Below, piece by piece: positions 34,083 through 44,699 of a stretch of DNA of 64,000 bases. Numbering within the stretch: the stretch's first letter is position 1; every line of letters starts with the position of its first letter. Under the pieces are notes generated by a model. It was given only the letters and a program-made list of their open reading frames with translations. It had not been told where the DNA came from and did no database searches. Both the position numbers and the translations under genes were made by a program. The stretch comes from Nocardioides astragali (GTDB lineage Bacteria; Actinomycetota; Actinomycetes; Propionibacteriales; Nocardioidaceae), in assembly GCF_024436375.1 (NCBI RefSeq), contig NZ_JAFMZM010000003.1, positions 515,627 to 579,626 on the forward strand, given 5' to 3'.

Positions 34083-35432
34083 GTGCCTCCCCCGCAAGAC
34101 TTCCCCATGCTCCCGCCCGGTTTCCGCTTCGGGACCAGCACGGCGAGCTACCAGATCGAGGGGGCGGTGACGGCCGACGGCAGGGGGCCGAGCATCTGGG
34201 ACACCTTCACCGCCGAGCCCGGCCGGGTGGTGGACGGCAGCACCGGCGAGGTCGCCTGCGACCACTACCACCGGGTCGACGAGGACGTCGCGCTGATGAA
34301 GGAGCTCGGCACCGGGGGCTACCGCTTCTCGATCGCCTGGCCGCGGATCCAGCCCACCGGGCGTGGGCGGGCCAACACGAAAGGACTGGCGTTCTACGAC
34401 CGGCTCATCGACAAGCTGCTCGCCAACGGCCAGCAGCCTATGGTCACGCTCTACCACTGGGACCTGCCTCAGGCACTCGAGGACGACGGCGGCTGGCTCA
34501 ACCGCGAGACCGTCGAGCGGTTCGCGGAGTACGCCGCGATCGTCGGCGAGAGGTTCGCGGACCGCGTGGAGCACTGGATCCCGGTCAACGAGCCCAACGT
34601 CGCCTCGATGCAGGGCTACGGCATGGGGACGCACGCACCGGGCAAGGCGATGCTGTTCGACTGCCTGCCTGCTGCCCACCACCTGCTGCTGGCGCACGGC
34701 CGCGCCGCGATCGAGCTGCGCCGGGCCGGCGCGACCTCGATCGGCTGCGCCAACAACCACGCACCCATCTGGCCCGCCACCGACGACGACGCCGACGTGG
34801 GGATGAGCAAGATCTTCGACGCGCTGTGGAACGGCATGTTCCTCGAGCCGATGCTGCTGGGCCGCTATCCCGTCGACCTGATGCCTCTGTTCGAGGGGGT
34901 CATGCGCGACGGCGACCTGGCGACGATCCGGCAGCCCCTCGACTTCTACGGCGTCAACTACTACAACCCGATCAGGATCGCGGCCGCCGACGAGGACTCG
35001 GAGCTCCCCTTCGACTTCCGCGAGGTCGTCGGCTACCCGACCACCGACTTCGGCTGGCCGATCGTGCCCGACGCGCTGCGCGAGTGGCTCGTCATGTTCC
35101 GCGCCCGCTTCCGCGCGGCCCTCCCGCCGATCTACATCACCGAGTCCGGGTGCAGCTACAACATGGGTCCCGACGAGCACGGCGTCGTCGACGACCAGCC
35201 GCGCATCGACTACCTCCGGTCCCACATCGGCGCGGTCTCCGAGGCGATCGTCCGCGGCGTCGACGTACGCGGCTACTACTGCTGGTCGCTCATGGACAAC
35301 TTCGAGTGGGCCGAGGGCTACACCCAGCGCTTCGGCCTGGTGCACATCGACTTCGAGACGCTCCGGCGCACCCGGAAGAAGTCCTTCCACTGGTACGCCG
35401 ACCTGCTCGCCGCGCAGCCCCAGCACCTGTAG
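34083..35432 (+). CDS. GH1 family beta-glucosidase
   Basis: The start is GTG 34083, with ATG 34107 possible. The 449-aa length suits family GH1. FGTSTASYQIEGA opens the barrel. The acid/base E170 lies in VNEPNV and the nucleophile E354 in YITESGCSY, with [15 protein letters not shown] near the end. It retains beta-glycosides and probably acts on cello- or aryl-glucosides in the cytoplasm, having no signal peptide. Its last 148 bp are repeated at 40712-40859, so the present 3' end was probably supplied by the inserted island, which kept the gene intact. Confidence 0.94.
   Translation: MPPPQDFPMLPPGFRFGTSTASYQIEGAVTADGRGPSIWDTFTAEPGRVVDGSTGEVACDHYHRVDEDVALMKELGTGGYRFSIAWPRIQPTGRGRANTKGLAFYDRLIDKLLANGQQPMVTLYHWDLPQALEDDGGWLNRETVERFAEYAAIVGERFADRVEHWIPVNEPNVASMQGYGMGTHAPGKAMLFDCLPAAHHLLLAHGRAAIELRRAGATSIGCANNHAPIWPATDDDADVGMSKIFDALWNGMFLEPMLLGRYPVDLMPLFEGVMRDGDLATIRQPLDFYGVNYYNPIRIAAADEDSELPFDFREVVGYPTTDFGWPIVPDALREWLVMFRARFRAALPPIYITESGCSYNMGPDEHGVVDDQPRIDYLRSHIGAVSEAIVRGVDVRGYYCWSLMDNFEWAEGYTQRFGLVHIDFETLRRTRKKSFHWYADLLAAQPQHL
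35281..35428. repeat. Island-flanking direct repeat, left copy (GH1 3' end)
   Basis: Bases 35281-35428 match 40712-40859 in the same orientation at 144 of 148 positions. The four differences are one silent (TCG/TCC) and three codon changes (R/Q, H/Y, Q/P). The stop codons differ (TAG here, TGA in the right copy). Confidence 0.95.
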
Positions 35433-35529
35433 TGCGGGTGAAACCACGTCTTGCGTCGTGGTGATGTGTAAGCATGCTCCTTGCTCGCGGACCGCTGGGG
35501 GACTCCGCGACTCGGGTAGGGGAGTGGCA

Positions 35530-36321
35530 ATGACGAATTGGCATGCCTTGCGCAGCGAGGATTTCGCGGTGCCGGCGGACACGGAGATGACCACGCTCGT
35601 CGGGGAGCTGGAGGCACTGCTGGCATCGCCAGACCCGGTGAAGCGCGACGAGTGGGGTTACGGCTTCGTGGCGACCTGGCTGGGACGAGGCCTGGTCCCG
35701 CCCGAGCTGAGGCTTCAGCTCGGTGATGAGATGGCACGGCGTCTGGAGTCCGACGACATCTGGGTGCGCTGCTTCGCGCCCCTCGTGCTCGACGCGCTCG
35801 TCACCTACGGCACCTTCGAGGCACGCTGGCTGGAGCCGTTCGCCCGGTGGTACGCGTCCGAGACGGACCTGCGAGGCTCGGACCCCGAGCTCGGCTGGCT
35901 CCACGCCGTCGCCCACGGCGCGGACCTGCTCGGCACGTTGGGCCACCATCTCGACGTACGACCCTCCGACATGCTCGAGCTGGCGGCTCGGCGCCTCACC
36001 CTCCCGACCGACTTCCTCTGGGGTGACGGCGAGGACGAGCGCCTCGGTCACGCCATCGCGCTGACGCTCACGCACCCCCGCCTGACGGAGACGGACGCTG
36101 TCGGCTGGATCGACGCGGTGGCGACCAGCTGGGCCTCCCGTGAGCCCGGACCCCCGCCCGCATGGGTGTCCAACGCCGCGCGGACTCTGCGGATGGTCGT
36201 GGTGCTGACGTGGACGGGCGTCAGGTCGGACAACCTACCCACCACCCCTCTGCGCCACGCAGCGGCGGTGCGGGCCAGGCTCGTCTCGACGCTTCACACC
36301 CTCACTCCGCACCTGTGGTAG
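35530..36321 (+). CDS. DUF2785 domain protein
   Basis: The start is ATG 35530 after aggggag; an earlier GTG at 35458 lacks a good site. The 263-aa protein shows DUF2785 features: KRDEWGYGFVATWLGRG at ~40-57, the WVRCFAPLVLDAL helix, then ETDLRGSDPELGWLHAVAHGADLL at ~118-141. It is all-helical, probably with short HEAT-like pairs. It ends 2 bp before the BTAD regulator start, so the two are coupled. Its function in the island is unknown; it could be passenger cargo. Confidence 0.85.
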   Translation: MTNWHALRSEDFAVPADTEMTTLVGELEALLASPDPVKRDEWGYGFVATWLGRGLVPPELRLQLGDEMARRLESDDIWVRCFAPLVLDALVTYGTFEARWLEPFARWYASETDLRGSDPELGWLHAVAHGADLLGTLGHHLDVRPSDMLELAARRLTLPTDFLWGDGEDERLGHAIALTLTHPRLTETDAVGWIDAVATSWASREPGPPPAWVSNAARTLRMVVVLTWTGVRSDNLPTTPLRHAAAVRARLVSTLHTLTPHLW

Positions 36322-36323
36322 CG

Positions 36324-38072
36324 ATGCATTTCGCCATCCTCGGCCCGGTCGAGGTGGAGCTGGACGGGCGTGCGATGCCGACCCCGCGCGCGCAGCAGCG
36401 CGGCGTGCTCGGCTACTTGTTGACGCACGCCAACACCAGCATCTCGGTGCTGGAGCTCATCGATGCCGTGTGGGGCGGCGCCCCGCCGGCGACGGCGCGG
36501 GCGCAGATCTACACGATGATCGCCAACCTGCGTCGCCAGTTCCGTGACATGGGCGAGCCCGAGCGCCTCCAGGCTGGGCAGTCGGGCTACCAGATCACCG
36601 TAGGACCGGGCGAGCTGGACGCCGACGTGTTCGACGGACTCCGGGTGGACGCCGCCAGGGCCGAGCGCGAGCGCGACCTCGCCACCGCCGAGAAGCTGCT
36701 GATTCTCGCGCTCGATCTCTGGCGTGGCTCGGCACTGAAGGATGCGACCGGTGCGTACGTCGACCTGTGGCAGGCACAGCTCGACGAGAAGCGCTTGTTG
36801 GCCCAGGAGAGCCTGGCGCACGTGTGGCTGGCGATGGGCAAACATGGGGAACTGGCCGCCGAGATTCCTGGGCTGCTCGCACGATATCCCTACCGCGAGA
36901 GCCTGTTTCGACCCTACATGCTGGCCCTCTACCGCTGCGCTCGCGAGCCGGAGGCCCTTCAGGTGGGCAGGGAGCTGGCGGGTCGGCTCGCCGAGGAGTT
37001 CGGGATCGACCCGACGGAACAGACCAGTGAGCTGATCTCAGCCATGCTGCGTCACGACCCGGCCCTGGACTGGCAACCCTTCAGAGGCGCAGCCACCATA
37101 GAAGCGACCGTTGGGCAGGGTCCGGCGCCCACTGACCCCGTCGCCGGTCCCCTCCGGGACCTGCCCTACCGGCCGTTGTTCGTAGGCAGGCACCACGAGC
37201 TCGCCGAGCTCGATGCCGCGTGGACCCATGCCCGCGAACGCCGACGTGGGGCGATGGTGCTCCTGCACGGCCCGGCCGGTTCGGGGAAGTCGGCCCTGGC
37301 CACGGAGTGGGCGTACCGCCACCGCGGGGAGTTCCCCGACGGGACGCTCTACGTGGACGCCGGTTCGAGGGAGCGGACCGATGACCCCAGGCTCACCGAT
37401 CCGGAGGCCGACTTTCTGCTCGTGATCGACGGCGAGCGCTCCTCCGCGGCCGTACGCTCGCGGTTGCCGAGCTCGGTCAGGGCGACGGTTGTCGTGACCA
37501 GCACGCGTCGGCTGGACGGGCTGGTGCTGCACGAGGCTGCTCACCCGGTCTTCGTGGGGCCGATGGAGGCAGAGGACGCCGTCGCGCTGATCGAAGCAAC
37601 AGTCGTCCACGCTGGCCGTTTCGCGGACCGGGCCTCCACCTTCGCCTTGGCCGAACGCTGCGACCACTGGCCCCTGGCACTGCGGATCGCGGCGGCGCGC
37701 ATGTCCTGCGAGCCGGGGCTCACCGTCGCTGGCCTGGTCGATGAGATGGCGGATCCCGCGGCGGCGCTCGACAGCCTCCGCTTGCGAGGCGACAGGTACT
37801 CCCTCAACGACGCATTGGAGAGCACTGTCGAACTGTTGTCCGTTGAGGCCCGCGAGGCCATCAACCAGATTGGGTCGGGCTCGAAGCCCAACCGGGACCG
37901 CGAGCACGGACTCGACGGTCTCGAACACCGGGCAGAGGAGCTGGTCAGGGTGCTGCCGGAGCTGTTGAGCTCGGGCTTGGCAAGATTCCGAGAGGGTGGG
38001 CTCACTGTGCTCCCGCTCTTCGCGGAGCACCTCCGCCGACGGTCGGGCACGCCGTGTGTAGACGGCGCATAG
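36324..38072 (+). CDS. AfsR/SARP family regulator (BTAD + NB-ARC)
   Basis: The start is ATG 36324, 2 bp after the DUF2785 stop. The 582-aa protein has an OmpR-like winged helix (~1-90, MHFAILGPVEVELDGR), a BTAD domain (~95-240, DVFDGLRVDAARAERE, then LALYRCAREPEAL) and an NB-ARC ATPase (~285-500) with Walker A GPAGSGKS. There is no TPR tail, so it is shorter than AfsR. SARP-type proteins activate secondary-metabolite operons by binding direct repeats near the -35 box. Its place just upstream of the peptide and enzyme genes makes it the probable cluster activator. Confidence 0.92.
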   Translation: MHFAILGPVEVELDGRAMPTPRAQQRGVLGYLLTHANTSISVLELIDAVWGGAPPATARAQIYTMIANLRRQFRDMGEPERLQAGQSGYQITVGPGELDADVFDGLRVDAARAERERDLATAEKLLILALDLWRGSALKDATGAYVDLWQAQLDEKRLLAQESLAHVWLAMGKHGELAAEIPGLLARYPYRESLFRPYMLALYRCAREPEALQVGRELAGRLAEEFGIDPTEQTSELISAMLRHDPALDWQPFRGAATIEATVGQGPAPTDPVAGPLRDLPYRPLFVGRHHELAELDAAWTHARERRRGAMVLLHGPAGSGKSALATEWAYRHRGEFPDGTLYVDAGSRERTDDPRLTDPEADFLLVIDGERSSAAVRSRLPSSVRATVVVTSTRRLDGLVLHEAAHPVFVGPMEAEDAVALIEATVVHAGRFADRASTFALAERCDHWPLALRIAAARMSCEPGLTVAGLVDEMADPAAALDSLRLRGDRYSLNDALESTVELLSVEAREAINQIGSGSKPNRDREHGLDGLEHRAEELVRVLPELLSSGLARFREGGLTVLPLFAEHLRRRSGTPCVDGA

Positions 38073-38086
38073 ATCGCGCATAGCCA

Positions 38087-38110
38087 GTGCGGGTCAGAGT
38101 TGTCCCGCAC
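38087..38110 (+). promoter_or_regulatory. Hairpin between regulator and peptide gene
   Basis: gtgcggg (38087-38093) pairs with cccgcac (38104-38110). It lies 15 bp after the regulator stop and 34 bp before the peptide start. It may end the regulator transcript or act as a control site for the peptide operon. Confidence 0.4.
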
Positions 38111-38144
38111 CGCACTCGGCGGTGCTCTACGTAAGGAGAACGCG

Positions 38145-38249
38145 ATGAACGAGAACACCGCCAAGGACGCGACCCGCCTGGTCATCAACGTGCGCACCCT
38201 CGACAAGCTCGAGACCACGATGGTCCGCCAGACCGAAGGCGCCTACTGA
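38145..38249 (+). CDS. Candidate RiPP precursor peptide (34 aa)
   Basis: An ATG at 38145 follows aaggagaa with ideal spacing and opens a 34-codon frame that ends TGA at 38249. The N-terminal half is leader-like: MNENTAKDATRLVINVRTLD, with an alternating hydrophobic RLVINV strand suited to an RRE (PqqD-like) partner. The C-terminal part ends KLETTMVRQTEGAY, with Thr, Gln, Glu and Tyr as possible modification sites and no Cys. A strong hairpin follows, then the E1 enzyme and protease genes. I do not recognise a named peptide class. Precursor status rests on size, signal strength and context. Confidence 0.7.
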   Translation: MNENTAKDATRLVINVRTLDKLETTMVRQTEGAY

Positions 38250-38272
38250 GTCGATTCGCACCTGAGCTGGCC

Positions 38273-38303
38273 GTGGGACCTCGGGCTCGCCCCGGGGTCC
38301 CAC
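38273..38303 (+). terminator. Strong hairpin after the peptide gene (partial terminator)
   Basis: gtgggacctcggg pairs with the arm ending ggggtcccac over 13 bp (one G-U type pair) around a short loop. It sits 24 nt past the peptide stop and 28 nt before the ThiF start. In precursor operons such hairpins let the peptide be made in excess over the enzymes by partial read-through. Confidence 0.7.
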
Positions 38304-38330
38304 GCCGCTCGGCCGTACCTAGGAGCACCC

Positions 38331-39445
38331 ATGTCACGTATGTCCCGACCGCGGCTCAAGCCGCCCCACCAGCCGCTGGCTCGCCCCAACGGGACGCTGT
38401 GGATCGGCAGCCTCCAGTACGGCCTCGGCTGCGAGGTGGACGATGCGTCCGGACTGGTCCAACGTTGTTGCCGACTCATGGACGGCAGCCGCAGCGTCGA
38501 CGACGTGGTCCGGGAGCTGGTCCGAGGGACCTCCTGGTCCAGTGACGATGGGGTAAGGGTCGTGGAGTTCCTCGTCGAGTCGGGCTGGGTTGAGGACGCA
38601 GCCGGAGCACGGCCGGCCGTGCTGAGCGAGCGGGAGCTGGAGCGGTACAGCCGCAGCGCCGACCTCCTCGCGTGGATGGACCTGACCCCACGACCCAGCC
38701 GCTTCGAGTTGCAGGCTCGACTCAAGCAGAGCCGGGTCACGATTCTCGGCGTCGGCGGTATCGGCTCGGCCGTAGCCACCGGACTCGCCGCATCGGGAGT
38801 CGGCCAACTGCACTGCGTCGACGGCGACATCGTCGAGCTGTCCAACCTCAACCGGCAGGTTCTGTTCGACGAGAGAGACCTGGGTCGCCCCAAGGTCGAC
38901 GCTGCCGTTGATCGGCTGCGAGCGATGAACTCGGACATCGAGGTCACCGGGTCGCATGGCATGATCACCAGCGAGGCCGAGATCGAGGATGCGGTCCGAG
39001 GTTCGGACGTCTTCGTCCATGCCATAGACAAGCCCGTCGGAGTGCAGGATTGGTCCAATTCCGTGGCCTGGCGTCTAGGCATCCCGTGGTCGTCCGCGTC
39101 CTACAACGGCCCGATGATGACTGCGGTGCTGTTCATTCCCGGGGTCACCGGGTGCCGCTCGTGCATGCTCGAGGCGCAGGTCGAGCGACTCCGCGCGGCT
39201 GGGGACGAGGACCTCCTCCAGCACGGTCCGCTCGCTGACTTCAACCCGGTGATGGCCGCGACCGCGCAGATCAGCGGACACTTCGGAGCCTTCGAGATCA
39301 TCAAGTACCTCACAGGACTGCCGGTGCAGACCGCCGGCCGCCAACTGCATCGGAGCTTCGTCGATTTCGACCACCACTACTACACCGAGGCTCCGCGTCG
39401 CGCGGACTGCCTCGTCTGCTCCGACGCGCTCGTTCCGGTGTCTTG

Positions 39446-39446
<1 letters not shown>
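38331..39446 (+). CDS. ThiF/MccB-like E1 adenylating enzyme with N-terminal RRE-like domain
   Basis: The ATG at 38331 follows aggag. The 371-aa protein has an N-terminal ~95-residue winged-helix-like region (LMDGSRSVDDVVRELVRGTS) resembling a peptide-recognition element, then a complete E1 domain: G140-V-G-G-I-G145, D164/D166, N172-L-N174-R175-Q176, and two zinc pairs C275/C278 and C360/C363. With all ATP-site residues present it should adenylate a carboxylate. MccB (microcin C7) and PaaA (pantocin A) are characterised peptide-modifying relatives of this type. The target is presumably the 34-aa peptide. It overlaps the protease start (TGATG). Confidence 0.88.
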
Positions 39447-40863
<1,417 letters not shown>

Positions 40864-40921
40864 GCGGCGCGTCACCCCCGACCGCTGAGGGCGCCCTGGG
40901 GCCCCCGATAGTGTTCGACGC

Positions 40922-41980
40922 ATGACCAACCGTCGTGTCGTCCTCGTCGTCGGCTCCGGCCGCAGCGGCACGAGCACGATGGCCGGGACGCTGCGCACCC
41001 TGGGGCTGCACGTCCCCCAGCCCGAGGTCGTCGCCGACGCCACCAACCCCAAGGGCTTCGGGGAGCCGCGATGGGTGGTCGACCTCCACACCGAGCTGCT
41101 CGCGCGCAGCAACGTGCAGGTCTCCGACGCCCGTCCGCGTGCCTGGCTCGACACCGGCACCACCAGCGGCGACCACGCGACCCGCGAGCGGGTGGCCGCC
41201 TGGCTCGAGGAGCAGTTCGCCGTCGCCGACGAGCTCGTCATCAAGGACCCGCGGGCCTCCTGGTTCCTGGGCCTCTGGCGCGCCGCGGCCGAGCGCTGCG
41301 ACGCCACGCCGTCCTACGTCACGATGCTGCGGCCGGTGACCGAAGTGGTGGGCTCCAAGCAGATGTACTACGGACGCATGGGCGCCGGCTCAGACCAGGG
41401 CGCCGTCACCCGTACGGCCGCCTGGGTCAACATGATGCTGCACACCGAGCGCGCCACCCGTGGCCAGCAGCGCGCCTTCGTGCGCTACGGGGACCTCCTC
41501 GACGACTGGACCCAGGCGGTGTTCGCCCTCGGCGAGGCCTTCGACCTGACCGGCGTGAAGACCGCGATGGCCGTCGACATCGCCGAGGTCCACCGCTTCA
41601 TCGACCCCTCGCTACGACGCGTCACGATGACGTGGGACGACATCGGCGTGCCCGACCGGCTGCGCGAGCTCGCCGACGAGACCTGGCAGGCACTGGACGC
41701 CATCGCCGACGACGACTCCACCAAGAACCAGGAGTGGTGCGACCGGCTGCGCACCGCCTACGCCGCGCAGTACGCCGACGCGGAGGCGTTCGCCCACTCG
41801 ACGGTCGTGGCCCAGCGGCGTACGGCTGCCGCGCAGGCACGCCGCGAGGCGGCCGAGCACGCGCCCCAGCGGAGCGGCGCCGACCGCGTACCCCATGCCG
41901 TGCGCGCGATGGTCCCCCCGGCCGCCCGCCAGAAGCTGCGCAAGGCGATGGGCCGGGAGCGCCCCCAGGGATCCGCCTGA
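40922..41980 (+). CDS. Sulfotransferase family protein
   Basis: This 352-aa protein starts RRVVLVVGSGRSGTSTMAGTL, the P-loop-like PAPS 5'-phosphosulfate loop of sulfotransferases. IKDPRASWFLGLWRAAAERC at ~112-131 corresponds to the 3'-phosphate side. A basic, alanine-rich tail (~285-352) follows. It would transfer sulfate from PAPS to a glycan or lipid. The stop overlaps the next gene (TGATG), and it heads a run of glycosyltransferases, so a sulfated surface glycan is a reasonable guess. Confidence 0.85.
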   Translation: MTNRRVVLVVGSGRSGTSTMAGTLRTLGLHVPQPEVVADATNPKGFGEPRWVVDLHTELLARSNVQVSDARPRAWLDTGTTSGDHATRERVAAWLEEQFAVADELVIKDPRASWFLGLWRAAAERCDATPSYVTMLRPVTEVVGSKQMYYGRMGAGSDQGAVTRTAAWVNMMLHTERATRGQQRAFVRYGDLLDDWTQAVFALGEAFDLTGVKTAMAVDIAEVHRFIDPSLRRVTMTWDDIGVPDRLRELADETWQALDAIADDDSTKNQEWCDRLRTAYAAQYADAEAFAHSTVVAQRRTAAAQARREAAEHAPQRSGADRVPHAVRAMVPPAARQKLRKAMGRERPQGSA

Positions 41981-42918
41981 TGCCGGACATCGCCTCGCTC
42001 GAGGGCGAGCACGACTACGACGTCACGTGGCCCTGGACGTCAGGCGAGCCGCTGACGCCCGGTCTGACCTGCGTCTTCCGGGTCCGCAACGAGGCCCGCA
42101 ACCTGCCGTGGGTGCTGCCGCCGATCCTCTCCGCGGTGCAGCACGTGCTCCTCGTCGACAACGGCTCCGACGACGGCACCTCCGACGTCGCGAGACGGAC
42201 CGCCGAGCAGTGCGGGGCGGCCGACCGGTTGACGGTCATGGACTACCCCCACCGCGTGGCCCGGGCCGGAGGTGAGCACCTCGCCACCCCCGCGACGAGC
42301 GTCCACTCGCTGACGCACTTCTACAACTGGTGCTTCTCCCACGTCCGCACGACCTACTCGATGAAGTGGGACGGCGACATGGTCCTGACGCCTGAGGGCG
42401 CCGGGATCCTGCGCGACCTGTCGTGGCAGCTGCAGTCGACCTCCGCGATCGTCGCGATGCCGCGCCACCCGTTGACGGTCGTCGACGAGTCCACCGGCTG
42501 GCTCGACCTTTCGCTGCGCTTCCTCGAGCCGTGGGTCTACCCCATGGGCCCGGAGTTCACCTTCGTGAAGGCCTTCGACTGGGAGCTGCGCGAGTTCCCA
42601 CCGGGGGTGGAGCGGATCGTGCTGCAGCAGGGGTTGTGCGTCGAGGTGAAGTGGCTCGACGCCGACGAGTACGCCCACTGGCGGCGCGACGGCGTCGACT
42701 TCACCAACACCCGCCTCTACCGCAAGCTGCGCGAGTTCGAGGTCGACGAGGCGATCCGCAACGGAGACCCCGACGCGCTCGGTGGTCTCGTGAAGGTGAC
42801 CGCGCCACCCGGCGTGCACGTCATCGACCACGTCAGCCGCGACTGGCTCTGGCGCCAGCCGCGTCCGCTCGTGCAGCACTCGCTGCCTGCCTCACTGAAG
42901 GAGCGCGTGCGACCGTGA
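41980..42918 (+). CDS. Glycosyltransferase family 2-like protein (312 aa)
   Basis: The ATG at 41980 overlaps the sulfotransferase stop. The N-terminal GT-A region has LTCVFRVRNEARNLPWVLPP and VLLVDNGSDDGTSDV, and the metal-binding equivalent lies in SMKWDGDMVLTPEG (D-x-D). It is soluble, with no membrane segment. It probably adds a sugar to a surface glycan from an NDP-sugar donor. The stop overlaps the next gene's GTG. Confidence 0.85.
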   Translation: MPDIASLEGEHDYDVTWPWTSGEPLTPGLTCVFRVRNEARNLPWVLPPILSAVQHVLLVDNGSDDGTSDVARRTAEQCGAADRLTVMDYPHRVARAGGEHLATPATSVHSLTHFYNWCFSHVRTTYSMKWDGDMVLTPEGAGILRDLSWQLQSTSAIVAMPRHPLTVVDESTGWLDLSLRFLEPWVYPMGPEFTFVKAFDWELREFPPGVERIVLQQGLCVEVKWLDADEYAHWRRDGVDFTNTRLYRKLREFEVDEAIRNGDPDALGGLVKVTAPPGVHVIDHVSRDWLWRQPRPLVQHSLPASLKERVRP

Positions 42919-44699
42919 ACACCCCACCTGCCCAGCATCCGCTGCACGACCTCCGGATGCCCGGACCGACGCTGGTCCTGGTCGACGACTCCGACAGCCT
43001 GGCGCTCGACGCGCTGCAGGGCATCGAGGACGTCCCCGGCCTCGAGCCACGGGTCGTCACGCTGTCCGCGCTCGGCAGCCCGCTCAAGGGCTGGGGCTCG
43101 GTGCTCGTCGTGGCCGCCGACCGGTCCAGGCTGCGGCGGATGGCGAGCGCCGTACCCCTGCTGGGGCAGTGCAAGGTCGTCGCCTGCTGGCTCACCGACG
43201 CGCCCACCCCCTGGGTGCTGGTCCCGCGGCCCGAGTGGCCCCGGCTGGTGCACTTCGCCGCGCGCGAGGCGGGGGACCGGGGCGTCCTGACGGTGGCGCG
43301 GTTCGCCTCCGGTGCCCGCGCCCAGCTCGTCGTGATGGAGATGGCGCGCCAAGCGGCAGGACGGGGCGACACCACCCACGGCGGGCTCGTCGTCTCCTAC
43401 GCCGGACGTCCCGCGGCGCCCGGGCTCGACGCCCGCAGCGTGCTGCTGGCCGACGTCTCCGGAGCCGGCGACGCCGAGCGCGACGTCCCGCCCGACGTCG
43501 TGATCGCCCGCCGTGGCGGTGAGGTCGCGGAGCACCACGTCATCGACCGGGCGCCGACCGTGGTCACCGACCCGGGGCCCGAGCCGGTCGACGAGCGGGT
43601 CTTCAACCCGATCGGGTTCCGCAAGGACTGGGACCACCCGGTCGTCGACCTGGCCCGCATCAGCCCCGGACCCGTCACCGAGGGTGTCGTCGCGGCGGCA
43701 CGCGGGTTCCAGGGAGTGCGGCTCTTGTCCGACACGCCGACGGCTGACCTGCTGGCGCTCGCGATCTCCGGGGTGCCCCTGGTGACCCAGGGCGTGCTCG
43801 ACGTGGCCCCGCCGCTGGCTGCGGCCCTCGACGCGGAGGTCGACCTCGACGACCCGCTGCGACGCGAGGAGCACAGCCTCGCCGTGCGGCGGGCTGCCTT
43901 CGACCACCACTCCACGCTCGCGTGGCGCTCGGCGCTGGCCTCGCGCGCCGGCGTACGCCACGTCGGGCTGCCGCCGGTCAGCGCGCTGCTGGCCACCAGG
44001 CGGCCGGAGATGCTCGACTTCGCGCTGCGCCAGGTCGCCCGGCAGCGGGGGGCGGAGGTCGAGCTGGTGCTGGCCGCCCACGGCTTCGAGCCCGACCGCG
44101 ACGCCGTACGACGGGCGCTGGGCGACCGGCCCCACCAGGTGCTGACCTTCGACGCCACGGACTTCTTCGGCGACGTGCTCACCGGCGCGGCGCGTGCGGC
44201 GTCCAGCGAGGTGCTGCTCAAGATCGACGACGACGACTGGTATGCCCCCGACGCGGTCCACGACCTGCTCATGGCGCGCCGCTTCTCGGGTGCCGACGTG
44301 GTCGGGATGCCGTCGGAGTTCGTCTACCTCCATCGCGGCGACGTCACCGTCCGGCGCAACCACCCGTCCGAGATCTTCGCCCGCTTCGTCGCCGGCGGGA
44401 CGCTGCTGATGGACCGCGGCCTGCTCCGCTCGCTCGGCGACTTCCGCCGGGTGCGCAAGTTCGTCGACGCGCAGCTGCTGGCCGGCGTGGAGGCGGCGGG
44501 CGGCCGCATCTACCGCACGCACGGGCTCGGCTACATCCTGCGGCGGACCGGCGAGGGGCACACCTGGGTGCGCGACGACGAGGAGTTCCGCCGACCTGAC
44601 ATCGTGGCCTCGGAGCGGGAGGGCTTCCAGCCGAGCCTGGCGCTGGAGGTCGATCCACTCGACCGGCCAGACGCGACCGGCACGAACGGGGGTGGATGA
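42915..44699 (+). CDS. Two-domain glycosyltransferase-like protein (594 aa)
   Basis: The start is GTG 42915 (VNTPPAQHPLHDLRMPGP), 4 nt into the previous gene. Residues ~15-330 resemble a GT-B-like half without clear motifs (FNPIGFRKDWDHPVVDL). Residues ~355-560 form a GT-A domain with LLKIDDDDWYAPDAVHDLLM, the acidic metal site. A dual-activity polymerising or paired transferase is possible. It sits in the middle of the coupled glycan operon. Confidence 0.8.
   Translation: MNTPPAQHPLHDLRMPGPTLVLVDDSDSLALDALQGIEDVPGLEPRVVTLSALGSPLKGWGSVLVVAADRSRLRRMASAVPLLGQCKVVACWLTDAPTPWVLVPRPEWPRLVHFAAREAGDRGVLTVARFASGARAQLVVMEMARQAAGRGDTTHGGLVVSYAGRPAAPGLDARSVLLADVSGAGDAERDVPPDVVIARRGGEVAEHHVIDRAPTVVTDPGPEPVDERVFNPIGFRKDWDHPVVDLARISPGPVTEGVVAAARGFQGVRLLSDTPTADLLALAISGVPLVTQGVLDVAPPLAAALDAEVDLDDPLRREEHSLAVRRAAFDHHSTLAWRSALASRAGVRHVGLPPVSALLATRRPEMLDFALRQVARQRGAEVELVLAAHGFEPDRDAVRRALGDRPHQVLTFDATDFFGDVLTGAARAASSEVLLKIDDDDWYAPDAVHDLLMARRFSGADVVGMPSEFVYLHRGDVTVRRNHPSEIFARFVAGGTLLMDRGLLRSLGDFRRVRKFVDAQLLAGVEAAGGRIYRTHGLGYILRRTGEGHTWVRDDEEFRRPDIVASEREGFQPSLALEVDPLDRPDATGTNGGG

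Noticed and set aside
38145..38249. Reading the 34-aa peptide as a microcin C7-type precursor.
   Set aside because: MccA-type peptides are short and end in Asn, while this ends in Tyr and is much longer. A MccB/PaaA-like enzyme with another product fits better.
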